DNA of 8,077 nucleotides from Bacillota bacterium (GTDB taxonomy: Bacteria > Bacillota > Sulfobacillia > RBS10-35 > JAJYVN01), in the NCBI GenBank assembly GCA_021827805.1, contig JAKAUG010000472.1:1-8077 (forward strand), given 5' to 3'. Made by a program: the position numbers and the translations under genes. Shown piece by piece: positions 1 through 6,775 of the stretch. The notes beneath the pieces were generated by a model. The model was not told where the DNA came from and ran no database searches. It saw only the letters and a program-made list of their open reading frames with translations. Position 1 is the stretch's first letter, and each line of letters opens with the position of its first letter.

Positions 1-357
1 TTTGGGGGGGTCGTGGGGCAGGAACTCGGGCGCGTCCTGCGCGATCAGCGCCTCGGAACCCCGCGCCGCGAGGCCATGCTGGACCTGGTGGAGCGGATCG
101 AGCTTCCGGAGTTGGCGGCCTTTGTGCACGCCGTGCTGCAGAGCGAGGAACTCGGCGTGCGCATCGGCAGCATGCTGCGAGTGCAGTCCGATTCCCTGCG
201 CACACAGCGGCGGCAGCGGGCCGAGGAGGAGGCCGCCAAGGCGCCGATCAAGATGGCCTTTCCCCTGATCTTCCTCATTCTGCCCGCACTGCTCACCGTC
301 ATCCTCGGGCCTGCGCTCCTGCTGGGCCTCCGGACGATGCACGGCCATGGCGCGTAG
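1..357 (+). CDS. Type II secretion system F / TadC-family inner-membrane protein, C-terminal part (5' truncated by window)
   Basis: Frame 1 is open from the first base, so the gene begins upstream and only about 118 residues are visible. TadC/GspF-fold proteins are polytopic inner-membrane platform proteins that help assemble Tad/Flp-type pili or related secretion systems. The visible part matches the end of the family. It has a helical cytoplasmic section with the pattern ELGRVLRDQRLGTPRREAM, then an FVHAVLQSEELG segment, then a charged QRRQRAEEEAAKAPIKM linker. A closing hydrophobic membrane segment follows (FPLIFLILPALLTVILGPAL) and a short tail. A GTG at 13 could be read as a start, but the upstream frame is open and the family is longer, so it is probably internal. 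The stop at 355-357 overlaps the next gene's ATG at 347, which suggests translational coupling. The family call is confident; which secretion system it serves cannot be seen here. Confidence 0.85.
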   Translation, partial: FGGVVGQELGRVLRDQRLGTPRREAMLDLVERIELPELAAFVHAVLQSEELGVRIGSMLRVQSDSLRTQRRQRAEEEAAKAPIKMAFPLIFLILPALLTVILGPALLLGLRTMHGHGA

Positions 358-1954
358 GGGCTGGCCGGCCCCGGATCTGTCCCGGACGGTGGTCCTGGCC
401 GCCGCGGCCGTCATCGCCCTGATCACAGTGCGGCAGACCCCGGACGACGCGTTCTGGCAGCTCGCACTTGGTCAGCACATCCTCCACCAGGGCCTGCCGC
501 CCCGGGACACATACTCCTGGACCGCGTTCGGTCACCCTCAGGTGGTGACGGAGTGGCTGTTCGACGTCCTCCTGGCCCTGGCCACGCGCCTGGGCGGGCC
601 GGGGGTCTGGCTGTTGACCTGGGCTTGGCTGGCCGGCTTCGCCGTCTGCGCGCTGGAACTGCTGGCCCTCAGGACCCTTGCCCGCCCCACGGCGGCGCTG
701 CTGACCCTGGGGCTGCTGCTGGTCGCCGCGCCGTTTTCGCCCCCCCTGCCCCAGCTCGCCTCCTTCACCCTCTGGGCCGGGCTGCTCCTGCTGCTCGAGA
801 CGGCTCGGCGCCGGGGGCCGCGTCCTCTCCTCCTCGTGCCGCCCCTCGCCGCGCTCTGGACCAACCTGCACGGCACCTTCCCTCTGGCTGTGGCGCTGGT
901 GGCTGGCGAGGCCCTGCTGGCCAGCCTGCACCCGCGCTGGGGGCGCCTCGCCTGGCGCTGGCGGGAGGGCACGGCACGCTGGCTGCCCGCCACGGCCGCC
1001 GCCACGGCGCTGGCCACCCTGGCCAACCCTTACGGTCTGGGGCTCTGGAGGCACGTGCTGGCGCTGGGCACGAGCCACTTCCACCTGACCTACGTGGCGG
1101 AGTTCCAAAGCCCCAACTTCCATCAGGGCTGGCCCGCCCTGATCCTGCTGCCCGCTCTGACGGGGGTGCTGCTGGTGACCGCGGTGAGCAGGCGGCGGCT
1201 GCCCGCCAGGGAGGCCCTGCTGGCCCCCCTGGCCATGGGCGGGATACTCTGGGCCGTGCGCCTGGCGCCGTATGGAGCGCTGCCGCTGGCCGCCCTGGCC
1301 GCCGCGGCCTGGCGGACGGCGCGGACCCGGGCGCATCGTCCGTCGTGGCCCTTGACCCTGATGGCCGTGGCCGTGCCGGCGGCGGTCTGGGTACACCTCC
1401 CGCCGCCCCCCTGGCCGGTGACGGCGGGCCAGCCGGTGGGCGCGGCCGCCTACGTGCGGTCGCACCTCCAGGGACACGGCTTCAACACCTACCAGGAGGG
1501 CAGCTACCTGCTCTGGGTCTGGCGGGGCCATCCGGGTGTCTACATCGACAGCCGCGGGGACCTGTATCAGGGCACGGGCGTGCTCAGGCGCTACGCCGCG
1601 CTCGAGCAGTTGAAGGTGGACCCGAGCCGCACCCTGCTGGGGCAGGGGGTGCGCTGGGCCCTCCTGCCATCAGGAGGGCCGGTCGCGCGCGTGTTGGCCC
1701 TGGAGGGCTGGCGAACCGTCTGGGCGGGCCCGCACGCTCAGGTGCTGGTGCCACCTGCCCAGCCGAGGGCCAGTGCCACGGCCAGTGCGGGATCCGCGGC
1801 CGCGGCGGCCCCGGTGAGCACCCAGGAGGAGGCTCCCGGCAGCAGGGCCTTCACCTCGGAGCCGAACCGGATGAGCATCACCGTGGGACCGAAGAGCGCG
1901 GGACCCACGCCCTCCTGGCCGGCCGGCCAGAGCAGCGCGCGGGCCCGGGCGTAG
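347..1954 (+). CDS. Polytopic membrane protein, GT-C glycosyltransferase-like, uncharacterised family
   Basis: The protein is 535 residues with roughly ten or more hydrophobic segments between residues 12 and 350, followed by a soluble C-terminal part. The first membrane segment (about 14-28) is followed by TPDDAFWQLALGQHIL. An acidic pair in the first external loop is typical of GT-C-fold membrane glycosyltransferases, which use lipid-linked sugars. Other family-like motifs are WTNLHGTFPL (171-180), NPYG (227-230) and, near the end, FNTYQEGSYLLW followed by VYIDSRGDLY (379-408). This arrangement recalls a widespread family usually annotated as hypothetical membrane protein; no activity is established. 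The 11-base overlap with the TadC-like gene argues for co-transcription and perhaps a role in envelope or pilus modification, which is inference. Recognisable protein seems to end near residue 468 (AQVLVPP). The remaining Ala/Ser/Pro-rich residues lie opposite the convergent SLH gene and may be a genuine tail or a product of stop-poor DNA. Confidence 0.7.
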   Translation: MARRGWPAPDLSRTVVLAAAAVIALITVRQTPDDAFWQLALGQHILHQGLPPRDTYSWTAFGHPQVVTEWLFDVLLALATRLGGPGVWLLTWAWLAGFAVCALELLALRTLARPTAALLTLGLLLVAAPFSPPLPQLASFTLWAGLLLLLETARRRGPRPLLLVPPLAALWTNLHGTFPLAVALVAGEALLASLHPRWGRLAWRWREGTARWLPATAAATALATLANPYGLGLWRHVLALGTSHFHLTYVAEFQSPNFHQGWPALILLPALTGVLLVTAVSRRRLPAREALLAPLAMGGILWAVRLAPYGALPLAALAAAAWRTARTRAHRPSWPLTLMAVAVPAAVWVHLPPPPWPVTAGQPVGAAAYVRSHLQGHGFNTYQEGSYLLWVWRGHPGVYIDSRGDLYQGTGVLRRYAALEQLKVDPSRTLLGQGVRWALLPSGGPVARVLALEGWRTVWAGPHAQVLVPPAQPRASATASAGSAAAAAPVSTQEEAPGSRAFTSEPNRMSITVGPKSAGPTPSWPAGQSSARARA

Positions 1955-3537
1955 AGCGTCGCCTGCGGGGCCCACGAGGGGAGCGCCTCGGGCTGCAGGT
2001 TGGCCTGGCCAGACCACCAGAAGCCGCCGGAGAGGACCAGGAGGCGCTCGGGACCGGACCCCGCAGAGATCCAATACAGGAAGGGGTCCTGCTGGGCGCC
2101 CGAGGCCAGCAGGTGCAGGCTTCCCAGGGTATACAGCTCCGAGCCCGCGCCGGCGGCCTGGGCCTGGAGCGACGTGCCGTTCGCCTGCCCGCGGCCTTCC
2201 CGCGCCAGCAACAGCAGGGCCCGCTGGAGGATGAGCACGGCCTGCGCCCGGTCGAGCCCGCCGCGGGGATCCAGGATCCCGCCACCCTCACCCTGGATCA
2301 GGCCGTCCGCCACCGCGGTGGTCAGGACCTGCAGGTCCGCGGCGGACAGCCCGCCGAGGTCCTGGAATGGCATCGCGGTCTGGGCCGGGGGCAGGCCCAG
2401 GGCAGACACCACGAGGGAGACGGTCTGCAGCCGGCTCAGGGGAGCCGTGGGCCCAAGGCCGGGAGGGAGCAGCCCCAGCGCCTGGGCCTGGCCCATGAAG
2501 CCCGCGGCCCAGGAGGCCGTCCCGGCCGGGGCCGCACCGGAGTCCGGGGTCCAGTCCAGGACCCGGCCCAGAAAGGTGACCATCTCCTGGGTCTCGACCG
2601 GCGCGCTCGGCGAGAAGGTGACCAGGGACGTGCCCTGCACCACGCCCACCTGGTGCAGGGTGGCCGCGGCTCCCGCGGCCCAGGCGTCCCCGCCCATGTC
2701 TTGAAAGGGCCAGAGAGGATCCGCCGTGGGCGCGGCGCCAAGCCCCCCGGCCGCGCCCGCCGCCAGCGCCTGGGCCCAGGTGTAGCTGACGGGGAGGGGC
2801 CCACCTGTCCAGTTCAGGTAGAGTTGCGCGGACGAACCATCACCAGACGGCCCCCCGGGCAGGGCGGCCGCCCCGAAGAGGCCGGTCGAGCCGTAGGAAC
2901 CCAGCATGACGTGCCGGTGCCCCCAGCAGCCTGGCGCGGTGGGCCCGGTGCAGTCCAGATTGGGCGTGTTCTGGCTTCCCCCCCAGCCGTCCAGGTACAT
3001 GTATCCGTATGTGGCCACGGCCGGCTGCAGGTCTCCGGCCCAGTTGGCCCCGTAGGCCCACCCCGCCAGGGAGGAGGGGGGGGTGGGATCGGTGTTGGCC
3101 TGGGCGCCGAGGACGGCGGCCGCGTTCAGGGCGGGGCTGACGGCCACCAGCGGCGGCAGGCCGGCCGCGATCCTCTCCAGGTTGGCCAGGACGAACTGCT
3201 GGTCCACGTTGTTCAGTGTGGCGAAGTTGGCGGGCAACACCAGGGGCTCCTGCCCCTCCAGGGCACGCGCGTAGTTGATGGCCTCAAGCGCCGCCTGCTC
3301 GCGGGCCGGGGTGAGGGCCATCCACTGCCCGGTCGTCGGGTCGTAGCCGCAGTATCCCTGCGTCACCAGGCCGTTCTGCTCGACACAGGGCTCGTCAAAG
3401 TTCGGCAGGGGCGGGATGTTGCTGGGCGGATCCCCCGCCAGGGCACTGGCCGGTACCGCGACAGCCACCAAGAGCGCCAGGAGCAGCGACGCGGGCCTCC
3501 GCAACGGGCACACCCCCACTGTGGCATTCGCCTCCAT
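1738..3537 (-). CDS. Secreted CAP-domain protein with three SLH repeats (S-layer-anchored)
   Basis: This is 599 residues from the ATG at 3537. The N-terminus is a Sec signal peptide: RR near residue 14, a Leu/Ala/Val core, and likely cleavage around ALAG (32-35). Residues about 75-245 resemble a bacterial CAP (SCP/PR1) domain. They contain INYARALEGQEPL, then FVLANLERIAAGLPPL, and GCWGHRHVML near 203, matching the 'CWGHR' motif of actinobacterial and firmicute CAP proteins. Three SLH motifs follow at about 277-327 (FQDMGGDAW, GVVQG, FSP), 342-382 and 389-442 (FQDLGG, GLIQG, LDP). SLH repeats bind pyruvylated wall polymer, so the protein should sit in the S-layer. Residues about 447-599 match nothing I recognise. 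A TTG at 3636 extends the frame by 33 residues, but the ATG places the signal peptide correctly. Its only Shine-Dalgarno-like element (GAGGAG, 3555-3560) is 17 bases away, so the start is not certain. The 3' end overlaps the convergent gene by 217 bases. Confidence 0.82.
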   Translation of the reverse strand: MEANATVGVCPLRRPASLLLALLVAVAVPASALAGDPPSNIPPLPNFDEPCVEQNGLVTQGYCGYDPTTGQWMALTPAREQAALEAINYARALEGQEPLVLPANFATLNNVDQQFVLANLERIAAGLPPLVAVSPALNAAAVLGAQANTDPTPPSSLAGWAYGANWAGDLQPAVATYGYMYLDGWGGSQNTPNLDCTGPTAPGCWGHRHVMLGSYGSTGLFGAAALPGGPSGDGSSAQLYLNWTGGPLPVSYTWAQALAAGAAGGLGAAPTADPLWPFQDMGGDAWAAGAAATLHQVGVVQGTSLVTFSPSAPVETQEMVTFLGRVLDWTPDSGAAPAGTASWAAGFMGQAQALGLLPPGLGPTAPLSRLQTVSLVVSALGLPPAQTAMPFQDLGGLSAADLQVLTTAVADGLIQGEGGGILDPRGGLDRAQAVLILQRALLLLAREGRGQANGTSLQAQAAGAGSELYTLGSLHLLASGAQQDPFLYWISAGSGPERLLVLSGGFWWSGQANLQPEALPSWAPQATLYARARALLWPAGQEGVGPALFGPTVMLIRFGSEVKALLPGASSWVLTGAAAAADPALAVALALGWAGGTST

Positions 3538-3686
3538 GCGGACCGTTGCGGGGGCTCCTCTGCCCGAAGCATTTGGGACCTGGAGAACTCGGGGCGGACT
3601 CAGGGAAGGGATCCTCGGCATGGGCACGAACAACAATCCCGCTGTCGGACAGGGAGATCAGCCGCGGGAGCCCGTCGATTGATGTC

Positions 3687-3715
3687 ATCTTAATAGGCCT
3701 TTGCCAAGATGGCAT
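3687..3715 (-). promoter_or_regulatory. Possible sigma70-type promoter for the CAP-SLH gene
   Basis: On the minus strand, ATGCCA (3715-3710) and TAAGAT (3692-3687) are separated by exactly 17 bases. Each matches 4 of 6 consensus positions. Transcription would begin near 3680 and leave a leader of about 140 bases before the ATG at 3537. The hexamers are modest, so this is only the best candidate seen, not a firm call. Confidence 0.3.
3702..3714. repeat. Inverted repeat TGCCA-AGA-TGGCA, possible operator
   Basis: The arms are perfect at 5 bases each with a 3-base spacer. The repeat covers part of the -35 element and the start of the spacer of the candidate minus-strand promoter, where a repressor would block polymerase. 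No regulator gene is visible in the window, and a repeat this short can arise by chance. Confidence 0.3.
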
Positions 3716-3800
3716 CCGGCGAAATTGTGGCCTCACCTGCATGGACGGCGCCCGGATGCGGGTGTGGTGCCTCATTCCCGGTTGCCCTGCTGGATCGAAC

Positions 3801-3816
3801 CGCGTGCGGACACGCG
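3801..3816. repeat. Inverted repeat CGCGTG-CGGA-CACGCG
   Basis: The arms are perfect at 6 bases with a 4-base loop, about 70 bases upstream of the TTG start of the solute-binding lipoprotein. It could be a binding site or a hairpin in that gene's leader. In DNA this GC-rich such hairpins are not rare. Confidence 0.3.
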
Positions 3817-3839
3817 TCGCGTCTGGGGCCCAAGCAGAG

Positions 3840-3867
3840 CCCGAGCGCGGGAGTGGCCGCACTCGGG
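3840..3867 (+). repeat. Overlapping, mutually exclusive hairpins just upstream of the ribosome binding site
   Basis: GAGTG (3851-3855) can pair with CACTC (3860-3864) across a 4-base loop. Alternatively CCCGAG (3840-3845) can pair with CTCGGG (3862-3867). Both structures use CTC at 3862-3864 and cannot form together. They end six bases before the GGAGG at 3873, so they could affect ribosome access. Regulation by switching is speculative. Confidence 0.25.
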
Positions 3868-3872
3868 GGAGC

Positions 3873-3887
3873 GGAGGAAACGCCTTG
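3873..3887 (+). promoter_or_regulatory. Strong ribosome binding site that sets a TTG start
   Basis: GGAGG at 3873-3877 lies 7 bases before TTG at 3885-3887, which is ideal spacing. The frame is open far upstream (ATG-type starts exist from 3546), so this site decides the start. It places the Tat-like/lipoprotein signal peptide close to the N-terminus, whereas upstream starts would bury it more than 100 residues in. Confidence 0.75.
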
Positions 3888-5975
3888 AATGCCGCCGTTG
3901 CGGGAAGCCCCCATCCCCCACGGCCCGTGGGGATCCCGACCCGTCGTGAGGTGCTGCGGCTGGCGGCCGGCGCTGCCGCCGCGTTGGGGAGCGGGCTGCT
4001 GGCCGGCTGCGGCGGGCGCCCGACGGCCGCTGCCACGGTGATCACCCTGCGCTTTGGCACCTACAACTGGGGAGGCACGGGCCAACGGCTCCTCGCCGAG
4101 GGCGCCCAGCTCTTTGAGGCCTCCCACCCGGGCCTGCGGCTGCAAACCTCCGCCGTGGACAGTGAGGACCTTACCGCCCTCCAGGCGACCGCAGTGTGGG
4201 ATGGCACGGCCCCCGACGTCTTCTGGGGCCAGGACTTCGGCAGCCTGGCGACAGCCGGCGCGCTGCTGCCGCTCGACGACTACCTCACCCGGGACCATGT
4301 GCCGGGCACCCTCTGGCCGACGCCGCGCGTGGACGGTCTGCGCCGTAACGGGGTGCAACTGGCCCTGCCCGCCTACACCGGGGTCACCGCCTACGCCGTG
4401 CGGCTCGCGTTCTGGGATGCGCTCAAGCGGCCCCGCCCCAGTCCCAGCTGGACCTCCGCGGAGCTGAGCACCGAGGCCGCGGCCCTCACGCGGGGCAGCG
4501 GTTCCGTGCGCCGTTACGGCACGAACCTGCAGTGGTACAGCAACTGGCTCGGGGACAACGCCTGGGCCTTCCGAGCCTTTGGCGGCAGGCAGATGGCACC
4601 CGGGGGCGGATCAAGCTCGCTGTCCATCGCGGGTTCCGTGGCCGCGGGGCAGTGGCTGTATGGACTGATCTGGGCGGGGCAGGCCTCCAGCCGGGACCAG
4701 CAGTGGCATAGCTCCGTGCTGACCAACGATCAGGCCGCGATGCTCGTGGTCGGTCCCTGGAGCGTGGCCAGCCACGCCGTGAACTTCGGGGACCGCTTCG
4801 CGTGGGACTACTACCCCTTCCCGGCCTTCCCCGCCGGCCCCACCACGTACGCCAACGGCGACTTCTTCGCCATCTCCTCGCGCACAACCCACCCCGAGCC
4901 GGCGTGGGAGCTTCTGCACTGGCTGACGGCGGAACAGCCCTGGCAGCGCTGGGTCCTCCAGGCGGGTCTTCTGCCGCCGGGGCTCCTGAGCATGTGGGAC
5001 GAGTGGGAGAGCCTCCTGACCCAGGTGGCCCCGGTGCTGAAGGGCAAGGCCCTGCATGTGTTCAGCGACGGAGCCCGGGGCAACCGGGCCTACCCCCAGG
5101 AGTATTACCGTGTAGCCGACGACAGGGCGCAGAGCGTTGCGGCCGGTTTTGTCTCCGCCCTCTGGAACCGGCAGATGAACAAGGTCTCCGACGCCTTCCA
5201 GGCCGCGGATGTCGCCATCAACGGCACGCTGAACACCGGGGCCGCCAGCAGGGCCCAGGCCCAGAGCGCGGTCAGGGCCGCCACCGCGGCCCTGACCGCA
5301 GGCACCGCCCTGCCCGCCCCCCCAGATCCCAGCGTGGGCAGCGCCATGGCCACGGCGCCATCCAGCCTCTTGAGCGTCAGCACCGGGCAGTACACCGTGG
5401 TGGGCAACGGCGCGGGCATCGAGGGCAGCGCTGACGGCTGCGTGTTCTGCGGCTCCATCCTGCAGACGGAGAAGTGGGAGGCCAGCTGCCAGGTGTTGGC
5501 CCTGGAGGACGGCTCAGGGCCGAGCGTCGCACCCGAGGCCCAGGTGGGCCTGATGGTGCGCTGCAGCATGCTGCCCGACGACCCCATGCTGGCGATCGCC
5601 GCCAGCGGCACCCAGGGTCTCGTCCTGACCTCCCGGCCGGAACGCGGGCTGCCCTCCCAGAGCTGGACAGGAGCAAGCGCCCCCGCTGGGGGCCTGCTGA
5701 GCCCCTCGCTCCTGACGAGCGCTTCCGGCAGCGGACGAAAGCTGCGCCCCACCTGGCTGAAATTGCAGCGCGACGGCCGCACCTTCCGCGCCTACAGTTC
5801 CCCTGACGGCCAGCATTGGGTCCAGGCCGGCCCCACCCTGCAACTCGGACTCGGCGGGCTATGGGTTGGGGTGTTCGGCACCGCGGCCAACGCCAGGGCC
5901 GGCCAGACGGTGCGCGCCACGGTGAGCAACGTGACGCCCGCGCCCACACGGGTGGCCCAGGTGGGCCTGGCCTGA
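3885..5975 (+). CDS. ABC-type extracellular solute-binding lipoprotein with C-terminal LamG/DUF1349-like domain
   Basis: This is 696 residues from the TTG. The N-terminus carries TRREVLRL (19-26), a twin-arginine-like motif, then an Ala-rich core and a lipobox LAGC ending at Cys42. It is therefore probably a Tat- or Sec-exported lipoprotein. Residues about 50-460 have the family 1 (sugar-type) binding-protein pattern: LRFGTYNWGG at the first strand, DVFWGQDFGSLATAGALLPL, the hinge-like ALPAYTGVTAYAV, AAMLVVGPWS, and a late section with PAWELLHWLTAEQPWQRWVLQAGLLPP. After an Ala-rich linker, residues about 500-685 resemble DUF1349/laminin-G-like beta-sandwich domains: GNGAGIEGSADGCVF, VGLMVRCSM, then WLKLQRDGRTFRAYSSPDG followed by HWVQAG. 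Such domains often bind carbohydrate, which supports a glycan or oligosaccharide ligand, although the ligand is unknown. Typical binding proteins are about 400-450 residues, so the C-terminal domain is an addition. No permease or ATPase gene is adjacent. Confidence 0.82.
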   Translation: MNAAVAGSPHPPRPVGIPTRREVLRLAAGAAAALGSGLLAGCGGRPTAAATVITLRFGTYNWGGTGQRLLAEGAQLFEASHPGLRLQTSAVDSEDLTALQATAVWDGTAPDVFWGQDFGSLATAGALLPLDDYLTRDHVPGTLWPTPRVDGLRRNGVQLALPAYTGVTAYAVRLAFWDALKRPRPSPSWTSAELSTEAAALTRGSGSVRRYGTNLQWYSNWLGDNAWAFRAFGGRQMAPGGGSSSLSIAGSVAAGQWLYGLIWAGQASSRDQQWHSSVLTNDQAAMLVVGPWSVASHAVNFGDRFAWDYYPFPAFPAGPTTYANGDFFAISSRTTHPEPAWELLHWLTAEQPWQRWVLQAGLLPPGLLSMWDEWESLLTQVAPVLKGKALHVFSDGARGNRAYPQEYYRVADDRAQSVAAGFVSALWNRQMNKVSDAFQAADVAINGTLNTGAASRAQAQSAVRAATAALTAGTALPAPPDPSVGSAMATAPSSLLSVSTGQYTVVGNGAGIEGSADGCVFCGSILQTEKWEASCQVLALEDGSGPSVAPEAQVGLMVRCSMLPDDPMLAIAASGTQGLVLTSRPERGLPSQSWTGASAPAGGLLSPSLLTSASGSGRKLRPTWLKLQRDGRTFRAYSSPDGQHWVQAGPTLQLGLGGLWVGVFGTAANARAGQTVRATVSNVTPAPTRVAQVGLA

Positions 5976-5995
5976 CGACATCCTGGCGGCCAGGC

Positions 5996-6028
5996 CAGGC
6001 GGGCGAGGGCGATGCCCCCGCCCGCCTG
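5996..6028. terminator. Strong hairpin between convergent genes, probable bidirectional terminator
   Basis: CAGGCGGGCG (5996-6005) pairs perfectly with CGCCCGCCTG (6019-6028). Three further G-C pairs inside (GGG 6007-6009) are possible across a bulge. It lies in the 62-base gap between the stop of the lipoprotein (5975) and the stop of the ThuA-family gene (6038). There is no clear T-tract on either strand, so intrinsic termination is plausible but not certain. Confidence 0.6.
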
Positions 6029-6037
6029 TGTGCCATG

Positions 6038-6775
6038 TCAGGCCCGGTGCGCCGGTAGCGCCTCGAGCGGCGGTCTGTTGCCGAACTGCACGGGCGTGGT
6101 CTCGGGGCTCGGCGCGGCCCAGGCGACCGCATTCACCAGCACCCGTTGCACCAGTGGCTGATGGTAGATGGGGAACGTCTCGTGTCCAGGGCGGAAGTAG
6201 AAGACGCGGCCCTGGCCGCGCTGGTAGCAGCAGCCGTTGTGGAAGCTCGCGCCCCCCTGAAACCAGGAGCAGAACACCAGCTGGTCCGGGGCGGGGATGT
6301 CAAACCGCTCCCCATACATCTCCACGTGTTCGAGTTCGATGCACTCCGGCAGGCCCCGCGCGATGGGGTGGCCGGGCTCGAGCACCCAGATGCGCTCCTT
6401 CTCTCCGGCCTCACGCCACTTGAGGTTGCAGCTGGTGCCCATCAACCGCTTGAAGATCTTGGAGAAGTGCCCGCTGTGAAGCACGATCAGTCCCATGCCA
6501 TCCCGAACCACCCGCTCCTGCACCCGCGCGACGATCTCATCCTGCACCTCGCCGTGGGCCATGTGCCCCCACCAGGTCAGCACATCCGTCTCGGCGAGCA
6601 CCTCCCGGGAGAGCCCGTGCTCCGGCTCGTCCAGGGTCGCGGTGCGCACCTGGTACCCCGCCGCCCTCAGGGGAGCCGCGATCGCCTCATGGATCCCTGA
6701 GGGATAAATCTGGGCCACCCTGGGATTGCGTCGCTCGTGCCGGAACTCGTTCCAGACCGTCACCCGGATCGACAC
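6038..6775 (-). CDS. ThuA-family protein (trehalose utilisation)
   Basis: The 245-residue protein aligns by eye with the ThuA family along almost its whole length. The family has a class I glutamine-amidotransferase-like fold and is genetically linked to trehalose and sucrose utilisation in rhizobia; its exact reaction is not settled here. Hallmarks are [10 protein letters not shown] (5-14), IYPSGIH (23-29), [10 protein letters not shown] (46-55), TWWGHMAH (67-74), [17 protein letters not shown] (93-109), [10 protein letters not shown] (152-161) and [14 protein letters not shown] (191-204). The segment after WFQGG reads ASFHNG, which differs from the usual family sequence. A GTG at 6793 would add six residues, but the GTG at 6775 has a G-rich Shine-Dalgarno-like run 8 bases upstream and fits the family N-terminus. 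Residues after about 222 are a variable tail. The gene appears monocistronic and convergent with the binding lipoprotein. No dehydrogenase or transporter partner is present. Confidence 0.93.
   Translation of the reverse strand: MSIRVTVWNEFRHERRNPRVAQIYPSGIHEAIAAPLRAAGYQVRTATLDEPEHGLSREVLAETDVLTWWGHMAHGEVQDEIVARVQERVVRDGMGLIVLHSGHFSKIFKRLMGTSCNLKWREAGEKERIWVLEPGHPIARGLPECIELEHVEMYGERFDIPAPDQLVFCSWFQGGASFHNGCCYQRGQGRVFYFRPGHETFPIYHQPLVQRVLVNAVAWAAPSPETTPVQFGNRPPLEALPAHRA

Larger units (their letters stand above)
3538..3884. other. Divergent intergenic region with inverted repeats
   Basis: These 347 bases separate two divergently transcribed exported-protein genes, so promoters for both are expected here. 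I found a weak sigma70-like candidate for the minus-strand gene (3687-3715) and no convincing -35/-10 pair for the plus-strand gene. Around 3679-3730 the sequence is locally more AT-rich than its surroundings, as promoters often are in GC-rich genomes. Three short perfect inverted repeats lie at 3702-3714, 3801-3816 and 3851-3864. Open frames crossing the region have no recognisable protein content. Confidence 0.6.

Noticed and set aside
299..1531. Open minus-strand frame of 410 codons opposite the GT-C-like gene
   Set aside because: Its translation is low-complexity, rich in Gln, Gly, Arg and Pro, and is explained as the antisense of a Leu/Ala-rich membrane protein.
3538..3636. 33-residue N-terminal extension of the CAP-SLH protein from a TTG at 3636
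   Set aside because: It would place sequence with no signal character ahead of a normal signal peptide, and no Shine-Dalgarno element precedes the TTG or the internal ATG at 3621.
553..3693. Open plus-strand frame of 1,046 codons spanning two genes
   Set aside because: It lies out of frame within the membrane protein and antisense to the CAP-SLH gene. Its translation is Arg/Gly/Pro-rich with no recognisable domain, as expected from stop-poor GC-rich DNA.
3785..3805. tRNA T-loop-like sequence GGTTCGATCC on the minus strand
   Set aside because: The flanking bases do not form the T stem, and no acceptor or anticodon arms could be drawn.
3546..3884. Upstream extension of the binding lipoprotein to an earlier start
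   Set aside because: It would put more than 100 residues before the signal peptide. The TTG at 3885 has an ideal ribosome binding site.
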